Of a DNA stretch of 64,000 nucleotides, positions 1 through 11,280 are shown in pieces. The position numbers were made by a program, and so were the translations under genes. Where the stretch lies: assembly GCA_029891385.1 (NCBI GenBank), contig JAIWQS010000266.1:62001-126000 (forward strand). Direction: 5' to 3'. Under the pieces are notes generated by a model. That model saw only the letters and a program-made list of their open reading frames with translations. It did not search any database and had not been told where the DNA came from. Every line of letters begins with the position of its first letter. Position 1 is the first letter of the stretch. Origin of the DNA: Erythroxylum novogranatense (Eukaryota; Streptophyta; Magnoliopsida; Malpighiales; Erythroxylaceae).

Positions 1-221
1 ACCGTATCAATCATCACCGCTTCACCTCGTGGCCGTCCCATGTTTAGATTTATAACGAGGGCGTCATGGGGACGACTTACACCATCATAGGTCGGACTCG
101 TCGAATGATATCATACCATCATTCTCCTCGGTTTTTGGTTAATGAGTCTCTGTCGATTGTTTGGCATATCTCTTTCTCCCTTTAGCGATGGATCCCCATT
201 GCGTTTACGCTAAATATCATG

Positions 222-1790
222 TTAATGACCCGATCGTTCGATCCTCTTGTTGCCTGCATTTACATCATCTCTTTCCCTTGATCGCCCTCTCTCTTCTCGT
301 CGATTATCTGTATTCGTATTCTGCCTTCCTCCATCATTTCTATCATTCTGTCTCCAATTCTGTCGTCTATAATTGTGCCGACCGCTCTTATGCTCGTTAT
401 CTCGATCAGCATTTTGCGCGTGCTTCACAAATCGGCCTAACCTTCCCCTTTGTATGAGGAATTCTATTTCTTTTTTCAACTGCCAACAATCTTCCGTATC
501 ATGACTGACCTCTTTGTGGAAACGGCAATATCGTTGGGTTCCTATCCTTATAGGAGTCTTCATTTTGTTAGGTTCTCGGATAGTTTTCTCATCCGCTCTC
601 ATGGCCTTGAGACTTCCGTGATATCGCTCGTTGAGCGGGTAAACTCTGTCGATATTCATGTCGATCGGTCGGCTTTCTCCACTCATTGGCCTTTTGCCGC
701 TTATTCAATTACCGCTCTGTCATTGGCGGCGATCATCCATCCGACGCCTCGTATTTTTCAGCACCTCTTCCAAATGGATGTACCTATCGCCTGTTTCTTA
801 TTTCTGAGCGGATCGGGGGTTGATCGAGGCTAACGACTTCTTGAATTCCTCGTCCCTCGTATTGTTCATAAGCGGCGGCGTGGACGAGCAAGTGAGGTCG
901 GGACCTCACCGCCGTTATTGAACTGGGTGATGAACTCCCGCAAACTTTCATTCCTTCCTTGGGTAAGTTGCATCACCTCCAAAGCTGTCTTTGTGGCCGC
1001 TTACTGGTGGCGAACTGGTTCAAGAATAATAACCTGAAATCTTCAAAGCATGTGATCTGACTCGGGGCAATTTGTTGAACCATCGTAAAACTCCCTCTTG
1101 AAAGGCCGTGCAGAAAGCCTTACACTGGATGGCATCCAGAACACAGTGTAGACTCATCATGGACTAGAAGTGCTGTAGGTAATCCAGGGGGTCGGTCTTT
1201 CCAGTATATTTTTCAGGGGTAGGTATTTTGATGCCAGGCACCGGGAGGCTATCCAGGATTTTCGGAGTGAAGGGACAACAGATTTGTGCGTCAGGCGTCC
1301 GGCGGAAGCTTCATGCTGCGTTAATCCGATCATCCACGATCTTCTCTAGGGCTTTAGTTGGGTGGTGATCGGTTGTCATCTTCTTTGTCGTGCGGTGGCC
1401 GTCTGACGGTTTCTTTATTATCTTGGTGAGGCCGCAGATTTGGCGAATCAACAGTTCAGCTACTTCTTTGATCTGTTTTTGGTTAAGGGAGGTTTGCATA
1501 GCCGGAAGAGGGTCTACATCCGATCGGTGTTGGAGATTCGGACGTATGTTGAGTGCAGCGTTATCCTCCAAAGCTACGCTCTGTTCTTCTTGTTCCAAAG
1601 TTTGAGACTGTGGTTGATCGTTCGGTCGAAGATTGATCAAGGGAAACATGAAGCAGAGAGCGGCAGATTGCAGTAGTTGCAAACCTATGTGTTGCATCGC
1701 CAGAGCCGCGACGGTGGCTATATCTGGGTTTGTCGCCGCCGCCTGACTGATCTGTGTATTTTTGGACGTGGTGCCCTGAAGTCGGACCCC
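222..1790 (-). pseudogene. gypsy gag polyprotein remnant
   Basis: The minus-strand frames around 1250-1180 encode IPTPEKYTGKTDP, the typical start of the plant Retrotrans_gag core. Positions 686-222 encode an open stretch with YCRFHKEVSHDTEDCWQLK, the Cys/His motif of Tat-type gag, and an Arg/Asp-rich tail. Downstream (221-1) the PHDALVI and NMGRPRGEAVMIDT strings mark the start of the aspartic protease. Stops and frame changes between 686 and 1310 break the frame. An open frame at 1311-1949 overlaps the LTR and should not be read as a separate gene. Confidence 0.75.
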
Positions 1791-1806
1791 ACGGTGGGCG
1801 CCAATT

Positions 1807-2215
1807 AGTTCTGCCGGGTTCTGACAGAACTGAACGTTGCCATTCGGATCCATGGATTGGCTGGCTGTAGCGACTTCGACGTGGAAGTACCTGCAAAACA
1901 AAGAAAGCACATCGGAGGTTGTGTCCCGATTAGCCCCTCTGACGCTCAAGTCAGTCTTTTGGTGAAGGTGGGATTGTTGTAAAAGTTTAGAGCTAGGTTA
2001 TGATTTTCGTACCTTTGTTATGGTAGAATTATACCTTATATATGAAGCGATAGCTAGGTTTAGGTCTTTACGTGTTTGCATGGGAGTCTTTCACATGTGG
2101 ACGGGCTGAGGAGAGCTTAGATCGGGCTTGGGCTTAATATAGTCATTGGGTATGAGTTTGATCTTCGAATGATGGACCGATCAGCCCACGGGTCGTCTGG
2201 GTCCGGGTCCAGCAC
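1807..2215 (-). repeat. 5' LTR of the left-edge gypsy element (outer boundary approximate)
   Basis: The inner edge is fixed by the ATTGGCGCC primer-binding site that starts at 1806 on the minus strand. The outer edge is placed just before the unrelated BGLU42-like segment that starts at 2232. The stretch includes a GC-rich part (2180-2230) with GGTC/GGGTCC motifs. No partner LTR is visible, so the start is only approximate. Confidence 0.5.
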
Positions 2216-2231
2216 GACCGACTCGACCAGG

Positions 2232-2480
2232 TTTTAATTTGACTTGACCCGACTTAAACTGGATTTGGATGAAGCCAGGTCCTTGCTTTGTGCAATGAAA
2301 TATTCAAGTTTATAGGTGAAACCATAGTTACATTAGTGGAACATGCTATATAAAATAAATTATTAAAAAGGTCCATAATTATTTCCAGAAGTTCTTCATG
2401 AAAATGTGTAGACATAACTTCCCCTTTTTTTTAATAAAAACTGTCATTCTTTTATAAGTTTGGGTGATTCTTATGCCCAA
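2232..2480 (-). pseudogene. Inverted partial copy of the BGLU42 3' flank
   Basis: This stretch is close to the reverse complement of 34150-34398, the 3' untranslated/downstream region of the intact beta-glucosidase gene. By eye the match is near 85-90% over most of its length, with small gaps. No coding exon of a second glucosidase survives next to it: the higher-coordinate side is replaced by gypsy gag DNA from about 2500. It is therefore either the tail of a lost, oppositely oriented paralogue or a small inverted duplication. It has no open reading frame of note. Confidence 0.8.
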
Positions 2481-2529
2481 AATTATAGGTGTTTAAGTAT
2501 GGGTTGTTTTCCCCTCCTCGATCAAATTA

Positions 2530-3540
2530 TGCCCTCATGTAATTGAGTTGCTTTGGTTCATTATTTTTCATCAAAAAACAGTCGATAATGTCATGATTGT
2601 CTTGTCCACACAGCTCACGTCTCTTTTGAAGTGCTTTAATAGTAGCTGAAGAGAAGCCCTTCATGTTATTCAATTGTGGGGTTAAGTTGTCAATCTTAGC
2701 TTGCATCTTTGTTACTGGGTCAACAATTATGACTCCCTTTTACTCTCTAAGGGTATGTTGTCGACTCCTGTCCATCGTCCAAAGACAATTGTTACTTGCC
2801 ATTTCCTCCAACAAATCTTCTACTTCTTCAACCGTCTTTCTCATTGAAGACCCCACCAGATGTTGCATTTATGGTACCTCGCGTGGATGGAGTGACTCTA
2901 TTGTAGAAGGTTTGCAACAGGAATTCCATTGGTAAATTGAGGTAAGGGCACCTCCTTTACAAATCCTTATTTTGTTCCTAAGCCTCATAAAGTGTCTCCC
3001 CATCACTTTGTTGGAAATTCGTGATTTTCTTTCTCAGGTTCGTAGTCTTCATGAGAGGGACGTACTTATCTAGGAATACATGCACCAACTGCTCTCAAGT
3101 TGTGACATTTATGGGATTCGACGAATGATACCATGTCTTAGCTCTATCCCCTAACATGAAAGGGAAGAATGTTATCCTAATGGCATCTTTTGACATTCTA
3201 TGATATCAGAAGGTATCACATATTTTTAGAAAATTTACTATATGCGTGTTAAGGTCCTCGTTAGTCAACCCGTAGAATTGCACATTTGTTTGTAGCTTGT
3301 TCAATAGGGCAGACTTAATTTCAAATGAAGCTACGTGAACCGGCAGTTGAGTCATGCCATTTGTAGTGTTGAACCTCGATCTCATGAAGTCCATAAGAGT
3401 TCGTGGCTAGTTTCCTTGGTTTCCACCTTGGTCAAATTCTTGGTGAAATTCTTCCACCATAGGTTATTTCATTTCTTCTTCTTGGCGTCTTGCTTGTCGA
3501 ATTGCTCGTTTCAAATGGGTGATGTCAGGTGCTAAGGTTT
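2530..3540 (-). pseudogene. gag remnant of a second Ty3/gypsy element (Athila/Tat-like)
   Basis: On the minus strand, 3394-3206 is open and encodes SFEIKSALLNKLQ and GLTNEDLNTHIVNFL, hallmarks of the N-terminal plant gypsy gag. The frame continues with many stops through the DRAKTWYHS, FLDKYVPLMKT and QTFYN-type gag blocks (about 3180-2870) to a degenerate CELCG-type knuckle near 2610. No protease or polymerase follows: the homology stops near 2530 and BGLU42-like flank follows. It is a non-functional fragment. Confidence 0.75.
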
Positions 3541-4460
3541 CGATGATCCAACTTGAATTTCGAGTAACTCTTATGTTCATACAACTAAAATGACATAGGA
3601 AGGGTGAAAATTCCTTAGACTAGAGGAATCCAACTAATCCTAACTAATTTCCTGATAACGACACAAAGAACTTGTTGAGCAAGTTTTAATTCTATAAAAC
3701 CCTCAATGTTTCGCAAGTGAACGAGTCGTATACATAATAGTTGAAGTATCAATTCCAAAAGGAATTAGTAAACTACTCAACTCCTAAATTTGTCTAAGAC
3801 CTAAAAGTATAATTAAAATAAAAATAAAAATGAGCAAAAAATTAAACAATTGAATATGGATCTATTGAAAGTGAATTTGTAAAATTAACACAAAGAAATC
3901 AAAATTGAACACAACCAAATAACAATTGAAAATTCACACAACGAAAATTAACCAATTATGAGATAAGAGGATTTATCCTATCATTTAATGCTAACATAAT
4001 CACATTTAAGTTAATTTGGTATCGGTTCTAGACTTTTGAAGGGTGAATTACTCTCTTTCGAGTTATAATCATTAAATCCTAAATCATAAACCCTAATTGA
4101 ATTATGAAATTTAAAATCTCTCAATTAACAAAAAGTCTACACGTCTAATTAGATATTAAGCACTGTTATAGACAATTAGGTCCTCACACGTGATCTCTCT
4201 TTGTATATATTACCGATTTGATTATTTGTGTGATCTATTAGATTATTTAACTTTTATTACCCAATCTAATCATTTTGTTATCGATTCACTCTCTCGATTT
4301 GTTACCGAAATATGCAAATATGACAAATAATCACAATACCCAATATATTAATATCAAAATCAATCACATTAAAATTGATTCAAAAATAAATCCCTAAAAA
4401 AGTTTAGAACATTCTTAAACTCAAACTCATCTTCATCATATTAATCCCATACATCATTAA
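3541..4460. other. AT-rich DNA without genes, probably leader/LTR of the preceding gypsy fragment
   Basis: No open frame of note and no recognisable host exon. The position upstream (minus sense) of the gag remnant suggests retrotransposon leader or LTR, but no LTR pair, primer site or target duplication could be found. Confidence 0.4.
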
Positions 4461-4513
4461 GTATATATACTAAGAGCGAATGGGATGGACGACCATGCAA
4501 TCCATCCCATTCG
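4461..4513. repeat. Palindromic motif, copy 1
   Basis: GCGAATGGGATGGA at 4476-4489 is followed after an 11-base spacer by TCCATCCCATTCGT, forming a near-perfect inverted repeat. A second copy, including the upstream TA-rich stretch, lies at 5830-5880. Confidence 0.8.
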
Positions 4514-4812
4514 TTCATTTAATCTGACGGCCTATATTCAGTCAGATCTCCTTCTTCGTCCATTTATTTAATCCAAACTGTTTATTGAATGTTGTTTCTT
4601 CGCGCGCGATATACACGCAATCTTCTGACACAATCTTCAATCTTCAATCTTGAGCGCAATCTTACATTGTAATATTTTGTCGGCGACCCTTGAGACGACC
4701 GCCAATCGTGCCTTATCCTTTGCTTATATGTGTTCATATCTCTTCATTCATGTTGTGTCCTTTCTCTCTCTTTGTTTTTCCTCTACGCCCTTGCGTTCCT
4801 CTGCTTTCTCCA

Positions 4813-4914
4813 GCTGTTGTTGTCGAAAGAGTATCAGTGGTTTCCTCCGTTCGTGTTGTCGTAGCTGTTGTTGTCGAAAGAGTATCAGTGGTTTCCTCTG
4901 TTCCTGTTGTCCTA
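4813..4914 (+). repeat. 51-bp tandem repeat, two copies
   Basis: The unit begins GCTGTTGTTGTCGAAAGAGT. Copy 1 is 4813-4863 and copy 2 is 4864-4914, with only a few differences. The period of 51 keeps frame, which is why an open frame spans it; no protein family is recognised. Confidence 0.9.
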
Positions 4915-4994
4915 GCTATTATTCTTTGTTGATTGGTGAACACCGATACTCTTTCGCAGAACAATAGTCTGCGATGACCACGACATCGTATCGA

Positions 4995-5116
4995 GAGATA
5001 AGAGAAGATGAGAAGCTGCGTAAAGAAGATTTACAAATTACGGTTTCTAGTTGGTCTTAGGTTTAAGCCGTGTTACTTGTAAATCTTCTTAACGTTTTCT
5101 TATCCTCTCTTATCTC
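4995..5116. repeat. Hairpin-forming inverted repeat with ~46-bp arms
   Basis: Arm 4995-5040 (gagataagagaagatgagaa...) is largely complementary to arm 5071-5116, with a loop of about 30 bases. Pairing has a few mismatches. It could be a decayed MITE or simply part of the repeat complex. Confidence 0.75.
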
Positions 5117-5579
5117 TGTTGCTATCGTGGTTATCATAAACTATTGTTTTGATTCGTTCTTGTGGATTGTTGTTCTTTGTCGAAAGAGTTGCTTCATGTT
5201 GCTTTTGTCCTTTGTTACTTGTAAATCTTCTTTTAGGATTTTTTTTGTTTGTCAGATAGTTTAGTATTTGGCTATTTTTTTTGTAGTGTAGACTTGGATA
5301 TGAGGATATTTATCGATATTGTAGCTTCATAAATTGCAATCTTTGCTACTTCACCCGTGAAGGCGTAGTCTGAAGCATAAGGTTGTTTAAGGTTTTTCAC
5401 CTTTGCGTCGGAGGTTTTGGTGTGTCTGAGATGTTTTCGAGGGCTACAAAGACTTGGATATGAGGAGATTTTCATGTTGCCATCGTAACACGGATGGTTC
5501 GAATAAAGAATCGTGAGTCGAGACTTACGAAAAGAGTGCCCCAAACGCAGAAGGCGTAGTCCGACTTAGCTATGAGGAG

Positions 5580-6770
5580 ATTTATCATAAATTGCAAAGT
5601 CATTACTTCACCACCATCATTCTCTTTCCTTGTACATATATTTTCTCATATCGAAGCGAACTCCTCTGTGAAAGCGAAGTTTCTGATTATCACCGGGAAT
5701 CATCTCGCTTTAATCGAAAATGGATCGTTCAACAAAGAAGGCGTAGTGCGGACTTGGATATGAAAGCGATTCATCGTCGATCTTTGTCCATATAACTCTG
5801 AAGGCTGCAGCTTTGAAAAGTTTTATTACGTATATATATTAAGGCGAATGGGATGGAGGGCATGCAATCTATCCCATTAAGTTTTATGTCTTAGTTTGAT
5901 TCTTTGTAACTTTTACGCTTTATGTCTTACTTGATGTGCTTTTCACTTTTCAATATCTCACTTTGATCGTTTCACTGTATCGTCTCGCTTCGAATTCGGA
6001 GGTTATTTGCTTTGCTTTCCATCGTCCGCTTTTCTCACCTCTAATGACGAAGTGTAAAATATAGGAGTTGAAAAAGTGAGCGAAGTTTTAATATAAGGAG
6101 TTGAAAAAGTAGAGCGAAGTTTAAAATATATAGGAGTTGAAAAAGTAGGCGAAGTTAACAATCGACGGAGAATACAAAAGTGGCGAAGACATAAAGGCAT
6201 TTAAAAGCGGCGATCTGAAGAAAAGCAGGCGAAGCCAAAAGGCGAGCGAATCAAAAGCGGGCGGGGTTTTAACTTTTCAAGTATCTTACTTTCATCGTTT
6301 CACTTCATGGTCTCGCTTCTTAATTGAGAGGTGATTTGCTTCTTCTATCGTCGCTTCTTAATTGGAGGTGATTTGCTTTGCTTTGCTTTCAATCGCTCCT
6401 TTTCTCACCTCTAATGACGAAGAAGGGAAAAGCAGGCGAAGTTAAACATCATTGCAGTTGAAAAAGTTGTGAAGTTCTAAATATAGACGGACTTGAAAAA
6501 GTGAGCGAACTTAAAATCTATGGACTTGAAAAAGTTGAAGAAGTTAAAAATATAAAGGGGTTGAAAAAGTATACCAAGTTAACAATACACGGAGAATACA
6601 AAAGTCAGACGAAGACATAAAGGCATTTAAAAGCGTATTTATCTGAGCAAAAAGTAGCGAAGTTAACAATACAGAGCGGAGTATACAAAAGTGAGGCGAA
6701 GACATAAGGCAGATTTAAAAGGCAGACTGCGAACAAAAGCAGACGATGTAATCTGTTTTCATTAACTCAT
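5580..6770 (+). repeat. Left arm of a long inverted repeat
   Basis: Colinear with the reverse complement of about 11700-12580. Anchors include the run CATTCTCTTTCCTTGTACAT (5619) and the blocks 'ttttatgtctta...caatatctca' (5880-5960), 'gtcgcttcttaattggaggtg' (6350) and 'ggagaatacaaaagtcagac' (6590). The left arm carries an extra ~150 bp at 5720-5870, including the second palindromic motif. Within the arm, degenerate ~20-bp units of the type 'gttgaaaaagtagacgaa' repeat many times. Confidence 0.75.
5830..5880. repeat. Palindromic motif, copy 2
   Basis: GCGAATGGGATGGA at 5844-5857 with the partial complement TCTATCCCATT just after. It matches the motif at 4461-4513 and sits inside the segment that the right arm lacks. 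Confidence 0.75.
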
Positions 6771-6859
6771 GCATTTGTACATCTAGATATACAACTCTCA
6801 TGAAGATGAAAAATGAGATTGACCTCTAACTATGCCCAAAACACTTGACTAATGTCTCC

Positions 6860-7225
6860 ACTTATCTTTGAATGAAAATCACTGAAGGAAAATCACCAAA
6901 CGAAAATCATTTGAAGAAAATCATTGAAGCGAAAATCGGTGAAAAAATTCAGTGAAGGAAAATCATTTGAAACAAAAATCAGTGAGCAGAAAATCATTTG
7001 AGCAGAAAATCATTGAAACAAAAATCAATTGAACAGAAAATCATTGAAACAAAAATCAATTTGAAGCGAAAACCATTGAAGCAAAAATCAATTTGAAGGA
7101 AAATCAATTGAAACAAAAAACAATTTGAAGCGAAAATCATTTGAAGCAAAATCAGTGAAGAAAAATCAATGAAGCGAAAACCAATTTGAGCGAAAATCGG
7201 TGAAATAAAATCATTTGAAAGAAAG
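6860..7225 (+). repeat. Degenerate minisatellite, ~16-20 bp units
   Basis: About twenty variants of 'gaaaatcatttgaagc' and 'aaaatcaattgaaac' follow each other with varying spacing. The strand is almost free of pyrimidine runs. No coding sense is apparent. Confidence 0.8.
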
Positions 7226-7739
7226 CGGTCGTGCATAGATCGGTGTTTCGGGATAACTTGAGCTATAGAGCTCCAAATGACCCGATTCTTGAAGCATTGG
7301 ATTCTAACATATTTCTTTATCTTCTAAACCTCTCAAGTCATCCACTCCACTCTCAACATGCTATAATCTCACTTAAACTTACATCATCCATCTACCCACA
7401 TGAATTCCAAAATAATGCTAACTTAACTTACTTAATCAATCTAATCATGCTTAATTTTAAAAAAAAATATTTTGGGCTGACACTTTTCTTGAATTCTTTA
7501 TTCTTTTCGTCTTCTTTATTTAAAGACGTCCTTTGCATGGCTGAACATATCGTCTTTTATGTCTAAATTTCTCGAGACAATGCTACTACAAATGGGTGGA
7601 CAAGCGGTTGAACACGAAGGTTATAAATAAGAGTCGAAGTCAACATATTATTTATGCTTTCGCATTCTCGTCTTTTTTGTTCGTTTGTTTTCATTCAAAT
7701 CATATATGTCAAGTCGCTTTTACTTAACATGCGATTCAA

Positions 7740-8709
7740 TAGGTTAAAATCGCATAGATTTTTCTCTCGCGTAGATTGAGTTTTCAATTAATAGGTACAA
7801 TCTTCTAGCCGCTTATAATAATGTCAAACAACGCCAATAGCGTGTTGCGAGTAAACCGTAATACGATTCACGTTTCAATTCATACGTGATAAGACTTCTC
7901 GACACCGTCATATTGATTTATTTGTGGCAAGGAAATACACCGTAACCCCAAAATGTATGAATGACTCTCGAGCTGTTTTTCTATGCAATAATCTTAGCGG
8001 TATTATAATGTCGATTCTGCCAAATACCAATAACGTATTCCCAAGTATGCAAAATGAGGACTGCAAAGAGAAGAGGACCGAATACAGTTGACGTTTCAAT
8101 TCATAGGTGATAGATTTCTTACGCTACTTCGACGAGTTTACCTTCTACAATTATTTTATGTTTTTCGCAAGAGGAAGGCGACCGAGTAGATTGCTTAATT
8201 GTTGACTGTGATTTGACATCTGTATTTCTTCTATGCAATAATCTTCTAACTGGTATGATAATGTCAATTCGCCAAATACCAATCACGTATTCGAGTAAGC
8301 AAAATCGGGATTGCAAAGAGAAGAGGACCATAACAGATTGACGATTCAATTCATAGGTGAAAGATTTCTTACCGCTACTCTGACAGTTGACCTTCTACAA
8401 TTATTTTACATTTTTCGCAAGAGGAAGGCGACCATAATGAGATTGCTTGATTCTTGACGAACATGTTATTCAATTGAGTTATGTAACTAACTCAAACCGA
8501 TTCGTAATTCACACGTGCTTTGGTTTCGTCTGTTTTGCATCGTCTGCATTTTACCGCCGTCTACTTTTGCACAACTTTTCGCCGCTTTTGCTTCCATACG
8601 CTTTTGAACTTGTGTTTGCTTTTCAACTTCCGTCTTGTTTTCATCGTCTCCTTTTCATAATTATTTGTACTTCATCGAAATCATTTATGTTAAGTCGTTT
8701 GACTTAACA
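7740..8709 (-). repeat. Tandem unit 1 of three ~0.9-kb units
   Basis: Shared landmarks in order are 'ttcaattaataggta', 'aatcttctaac..gtata', 'caaaatgaggactgcaaaga', 'gacgtttcaattcatagg', 'ccttctacaattatttt', 'cttttcaacttccgtcttg' and a closing 'gacttaaca'. On the minus strand the closing motif reads TGTTAAGTC and is preceded by a purine tract (aaaaggaggagat at 8724-8710). That looks like a polypurine tract followed by an LTR start, so the units probably derive from minus-strand copia DNA. Confidence 0.6.
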
Positions 8710-9612
8710 ATCTCCTCCTTTTAGCTGCAGAGATTTCTTCATCGGGTAGATTGACGTTGAATTAATAGGTAATGTCAAACACTTCAATAGCGTACGTAAG
8801 TAAACACCGGCGTAGATTAAGAAGACACCTTTTCTTGTATGGAATAATGTTCTAACTGGTATAATAATGTCGATTCCGCAAAACGTATTGAAGAAGTAAG
8901 CAAACATGAGCGTAATTAGAGAAGAAGAGCACGAGTAGAGATCGACGTTTCAATTCATAGTGATAAAATTATTATACACGCCCTACTCGGAGACAGTTGA
9001 CCTTCTACAATTATTTTCTCTTCTTCCAAATTACTATCATTGTTTTCCTTTACTTTTCTTCGTGGCGTGTTCACCTTCACGATCATTTGCTCTTCTTTCA
9101 AGCTCGGCTTTTGCATCCCTTTATCAATCAATCATTCAAGGCCATTTCTTTGGCATCAAAATAACTTAGAACGAAATTTTATCGTCAGACGCATTGCGGT
9201 TACTCCCAAAATGTATGAATCATTTTCACATCTCTTTGTCTTGTATCCAATAATCTTCTAACCGCTATGATAATCTCGATTCCACCAAATGCCAATAACC
9301 TATTCCGAAATAAGCAAAATGAGGACTACAAAGACAAGAAGAGGACCATAACAGATTGACGTTTCAATTCATAGGTCATAAAGCGATTAAGTAATTCACA
9401 CATGGTTTGCTTTAAATGCGCTTTTGATAATCGCCTTTTACTCGGCCTACTTTTGCACAACTTTAAATGCGCTTTTGCTTCCGCCCGGTTTTGCTTCCAT
9501 CGCTTTTCAACTTGTGTTTGCTTTTGAACTTCCGTCTTGTTTTCATCGTCTCCTTTTCATCATTATTTGTACTTCATCGAAATCATTGATGTCAAGTTGT
9601 TTTGACTTAACA
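8710..9612 (-). repeat. Tandem unit 2 of three
   Basis: Repeats the landmarks of unit 1 in the same order and orientation, and ends with the same 'gacttaaca' plus 'atctcttcctttt' junction (9604-9625). It also contains 'ttctttggcatcaaaataac', shared with unit 3. Confidence 0.6.
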
Positions 9613-10180
9613 ATCTCTTCCTTTTAAGCTGCGAAGTTTTTGTGTCATTTGGATTGACGTTTCAATTAATCGTATAATGTCAAACACCGCCCAGCGTATT
9701 GCGTATAAACGCCGTAACGTAGATTAACGTTTTAATTCATAGGTCGACCGTCATAATTTTTACTTGTGGCAAGGAAAGACAGTAACGCCCAAAATGTTTG
9801 AACGAGAAGGCGTGCTTTTCTTGTATGGAATAATCTTCTAACTAGTATAATAATGTCGATTCTCGCCAAAACATATTGTAGAAGTAAGCAAACATGAATG
9901 TAATTAGAGAAGAAGAGCACCACAAGAGAGATCGACGTTTCAATTCATAGGTGATAAAATTATTATACACGCTACTCGGGACGAGTTGACCTTCTACAAT
10001 TATTTTCTCTTCTTGAAATTACTATCGTTGTTTGCCTTTCGTTTCTTCCTAACGGGTCTTCTACAATCATTTCCTTTTCTTAGAAGCTTGCCTTTTGCAT
10101 CCCTTTGTCAATCAATCATTCAAGAGCAATTTCTTTGGCATCAAAATAACTTAGAACGATATTTGATCGTCGTCGCACTA
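9613..10180 (-). repeat. Tandem unit 3 of three, shortened
   Basis: Starts like unit 2 (purine-tract complement, then 'ggattgacgtttcaattaat'). It ends after 'ttctttggcatcaaaataacttagaacga', where unit 2 continues for another ~450 bp. Confidence 0.55.
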
Positions 10181-10399
10181 CCGACACCTTTATATTCTAA
10201 CTTCTTACTGTTCTCCTCTCTTAATCCTTAAACCAAATCTATCCCAACCAATGAAACATTTTCTCCACCCAAACTTTACTTCTCTCAACTACCCTCTTCT
10301 TTTAGTTATCAAATTCACCGTTCTAGATTCTAAGCATTTATACTCCATTTTTTCGGTTCCGTGCTTATTCTCTGCATTCTTGGAGTACTAAGGTCGTAT

Positions 10400-10900
10400 A
10401 TGTTCCTCCACCTCTCCTACAAATCATTGAATCAAATGTCTCAAAAGAGAAGCTTATACAACAACAGTTGCTATTGTTGAAAAGCAAGTTGTTGAGGCAG
10501 AATCCTCGATTGCAATTTGAATCATCAACTTTAAAGAAGCAAGTTCGAAACTTGATAAGGATATAAAGAAAATTAAGAAGATGCTGAAAAAGTTGATGAA
10601 GCGATTGGGAAATAGATTTTTGATTAATAACAAATAGGGAGAAGGAAGAATCGAAAGAAGAATCAATTTGAAAGGAAAAGCGCGTATGAATATTTTGTAA
10701 AAGCGAAGTTATTTCGATCTCTTAATATACAGATATTTTGATACTTTTCATATTTCTCTAATTCACAGTATTTGTTATCATCAAAGGGGAGAATGTTGGT
10801 CAAACCGGACTTCACGTATTAAATAATTTTGATGACAAACAAAGAGAACTATACAACAAAGAGAAATATACAAATGAAAAGTAAGACGCGTGAGAAAAAT
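10400..10900 (+). mobile_element. Copia-type 3' end: coding tail, polypurine tract and LTR start
   Basis: Plus-strand 'tttgttatcatcaaaggggagaa' at 10770-10793 is followed by TGTTGGTCAAACC at 10794, the usual polypurine tract/3' LTR junction of many plant copia elements. Before it, 10440-10640 reads as a Lys/Leu-rich, coiled-coil-like coding stretch with frame breaks. The LTR end was not found; 'gatgacaaacaaagagaac' lies inside it. Confidence 0.55.
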
Positions 10901-11280
10901 CAATGAAAGGAAGAAAGCGAGACGGAAGCTAAAAGAAAAGCGAGCGGAAGCATTTTACGAAAAATGATTTAAAGCTAAAAGAAAAGAGGCGGAAGCACTT
11001 TACTTAAAGCAGACGGAAGGTAAAAGAAAAGCGAGACTAAGCACTTTACGAAAGCGAGAGGGAAGCTAAAAGAAAAGCGAGACGGAACCATTTTACGAAA
11101 GGCAGACGAAGCTAAAAGAAAACCGATTTTAAGCTAAACAAAAAGCACTAAGCTTTTTTTTAAAAGCGGCGAAGCTACAAAAAGCATTTAAGCTTTTTGA
11201 AAAAAAGGCGGAAGCATTTACAAAAGCGCGACGGAAGCCTTAGGAGTAAAAGCGGCCGATACAAAAAATCGAGGCGGAAT
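10880..11280 (+). repeat. Degenerate minisatellite (aaaagcgagacggaagc type)
   Basis: Units of about 20 bp built on 'aagctaaaagaaaagcgagacgg' recur at least ten times with substitutions and small gaps. Related units on the opposite strand occur at 12200-12350 and 13000-13150. Confidence 0.75.

Larger units (their letters stand above)
1..2215 (-). mobile_element. 5' part of a Ty3/gypsy LTR retrotransposon (Tat/OTA-like), truncated by the window start
   Basis: Read on the minus strand the order is LTR (about 2215 down to 1807), primer-binding site (1806-1785), gag, then the first codons of a protease at position 1. The primer site begins ATTGGCGCC and runs into a GTGGGG-type purine stretch, a form common in plant non-chromodomain gypsy elements. 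The LTR outer edge is uncertain because the partner LTR lies outside the window. Several stops interrupt gag, so the copy is dead. The family assignment rests on the primer site and gag motifs and is an inference. Confidence 0.75.

Noticed and set aside
1311..1949. 212-codon open frame on the minus strand as a separate gene
   Set aside because: It runs through the gypsy LTR and its primer-binding site (1785-1806), so its first part is non-coding LTR.
2260..2285. Minus strand reads GGACCTGGCTTCATCC, close to the miR165/166 sequence
   Set aside because: It belongs to the BGLU42 3'-flank copy, the partner at 34340-34370 has further mismatches, and no flanking hairpin is present. Chance similarity is the simplest reading.
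4650..4967. Open frames over 4650-4967 as a protein gene
   Set aside because: The frame is produced by a 51-bp tandem repeat and biased composition; overlapping frames on both strands are equally open.
7231..7566. 111-codon plus-strand frame
   Set aside because: AT-rich, hydrophobic low-complexity product inside the degenerate repeat block, with no motif or exon signals.
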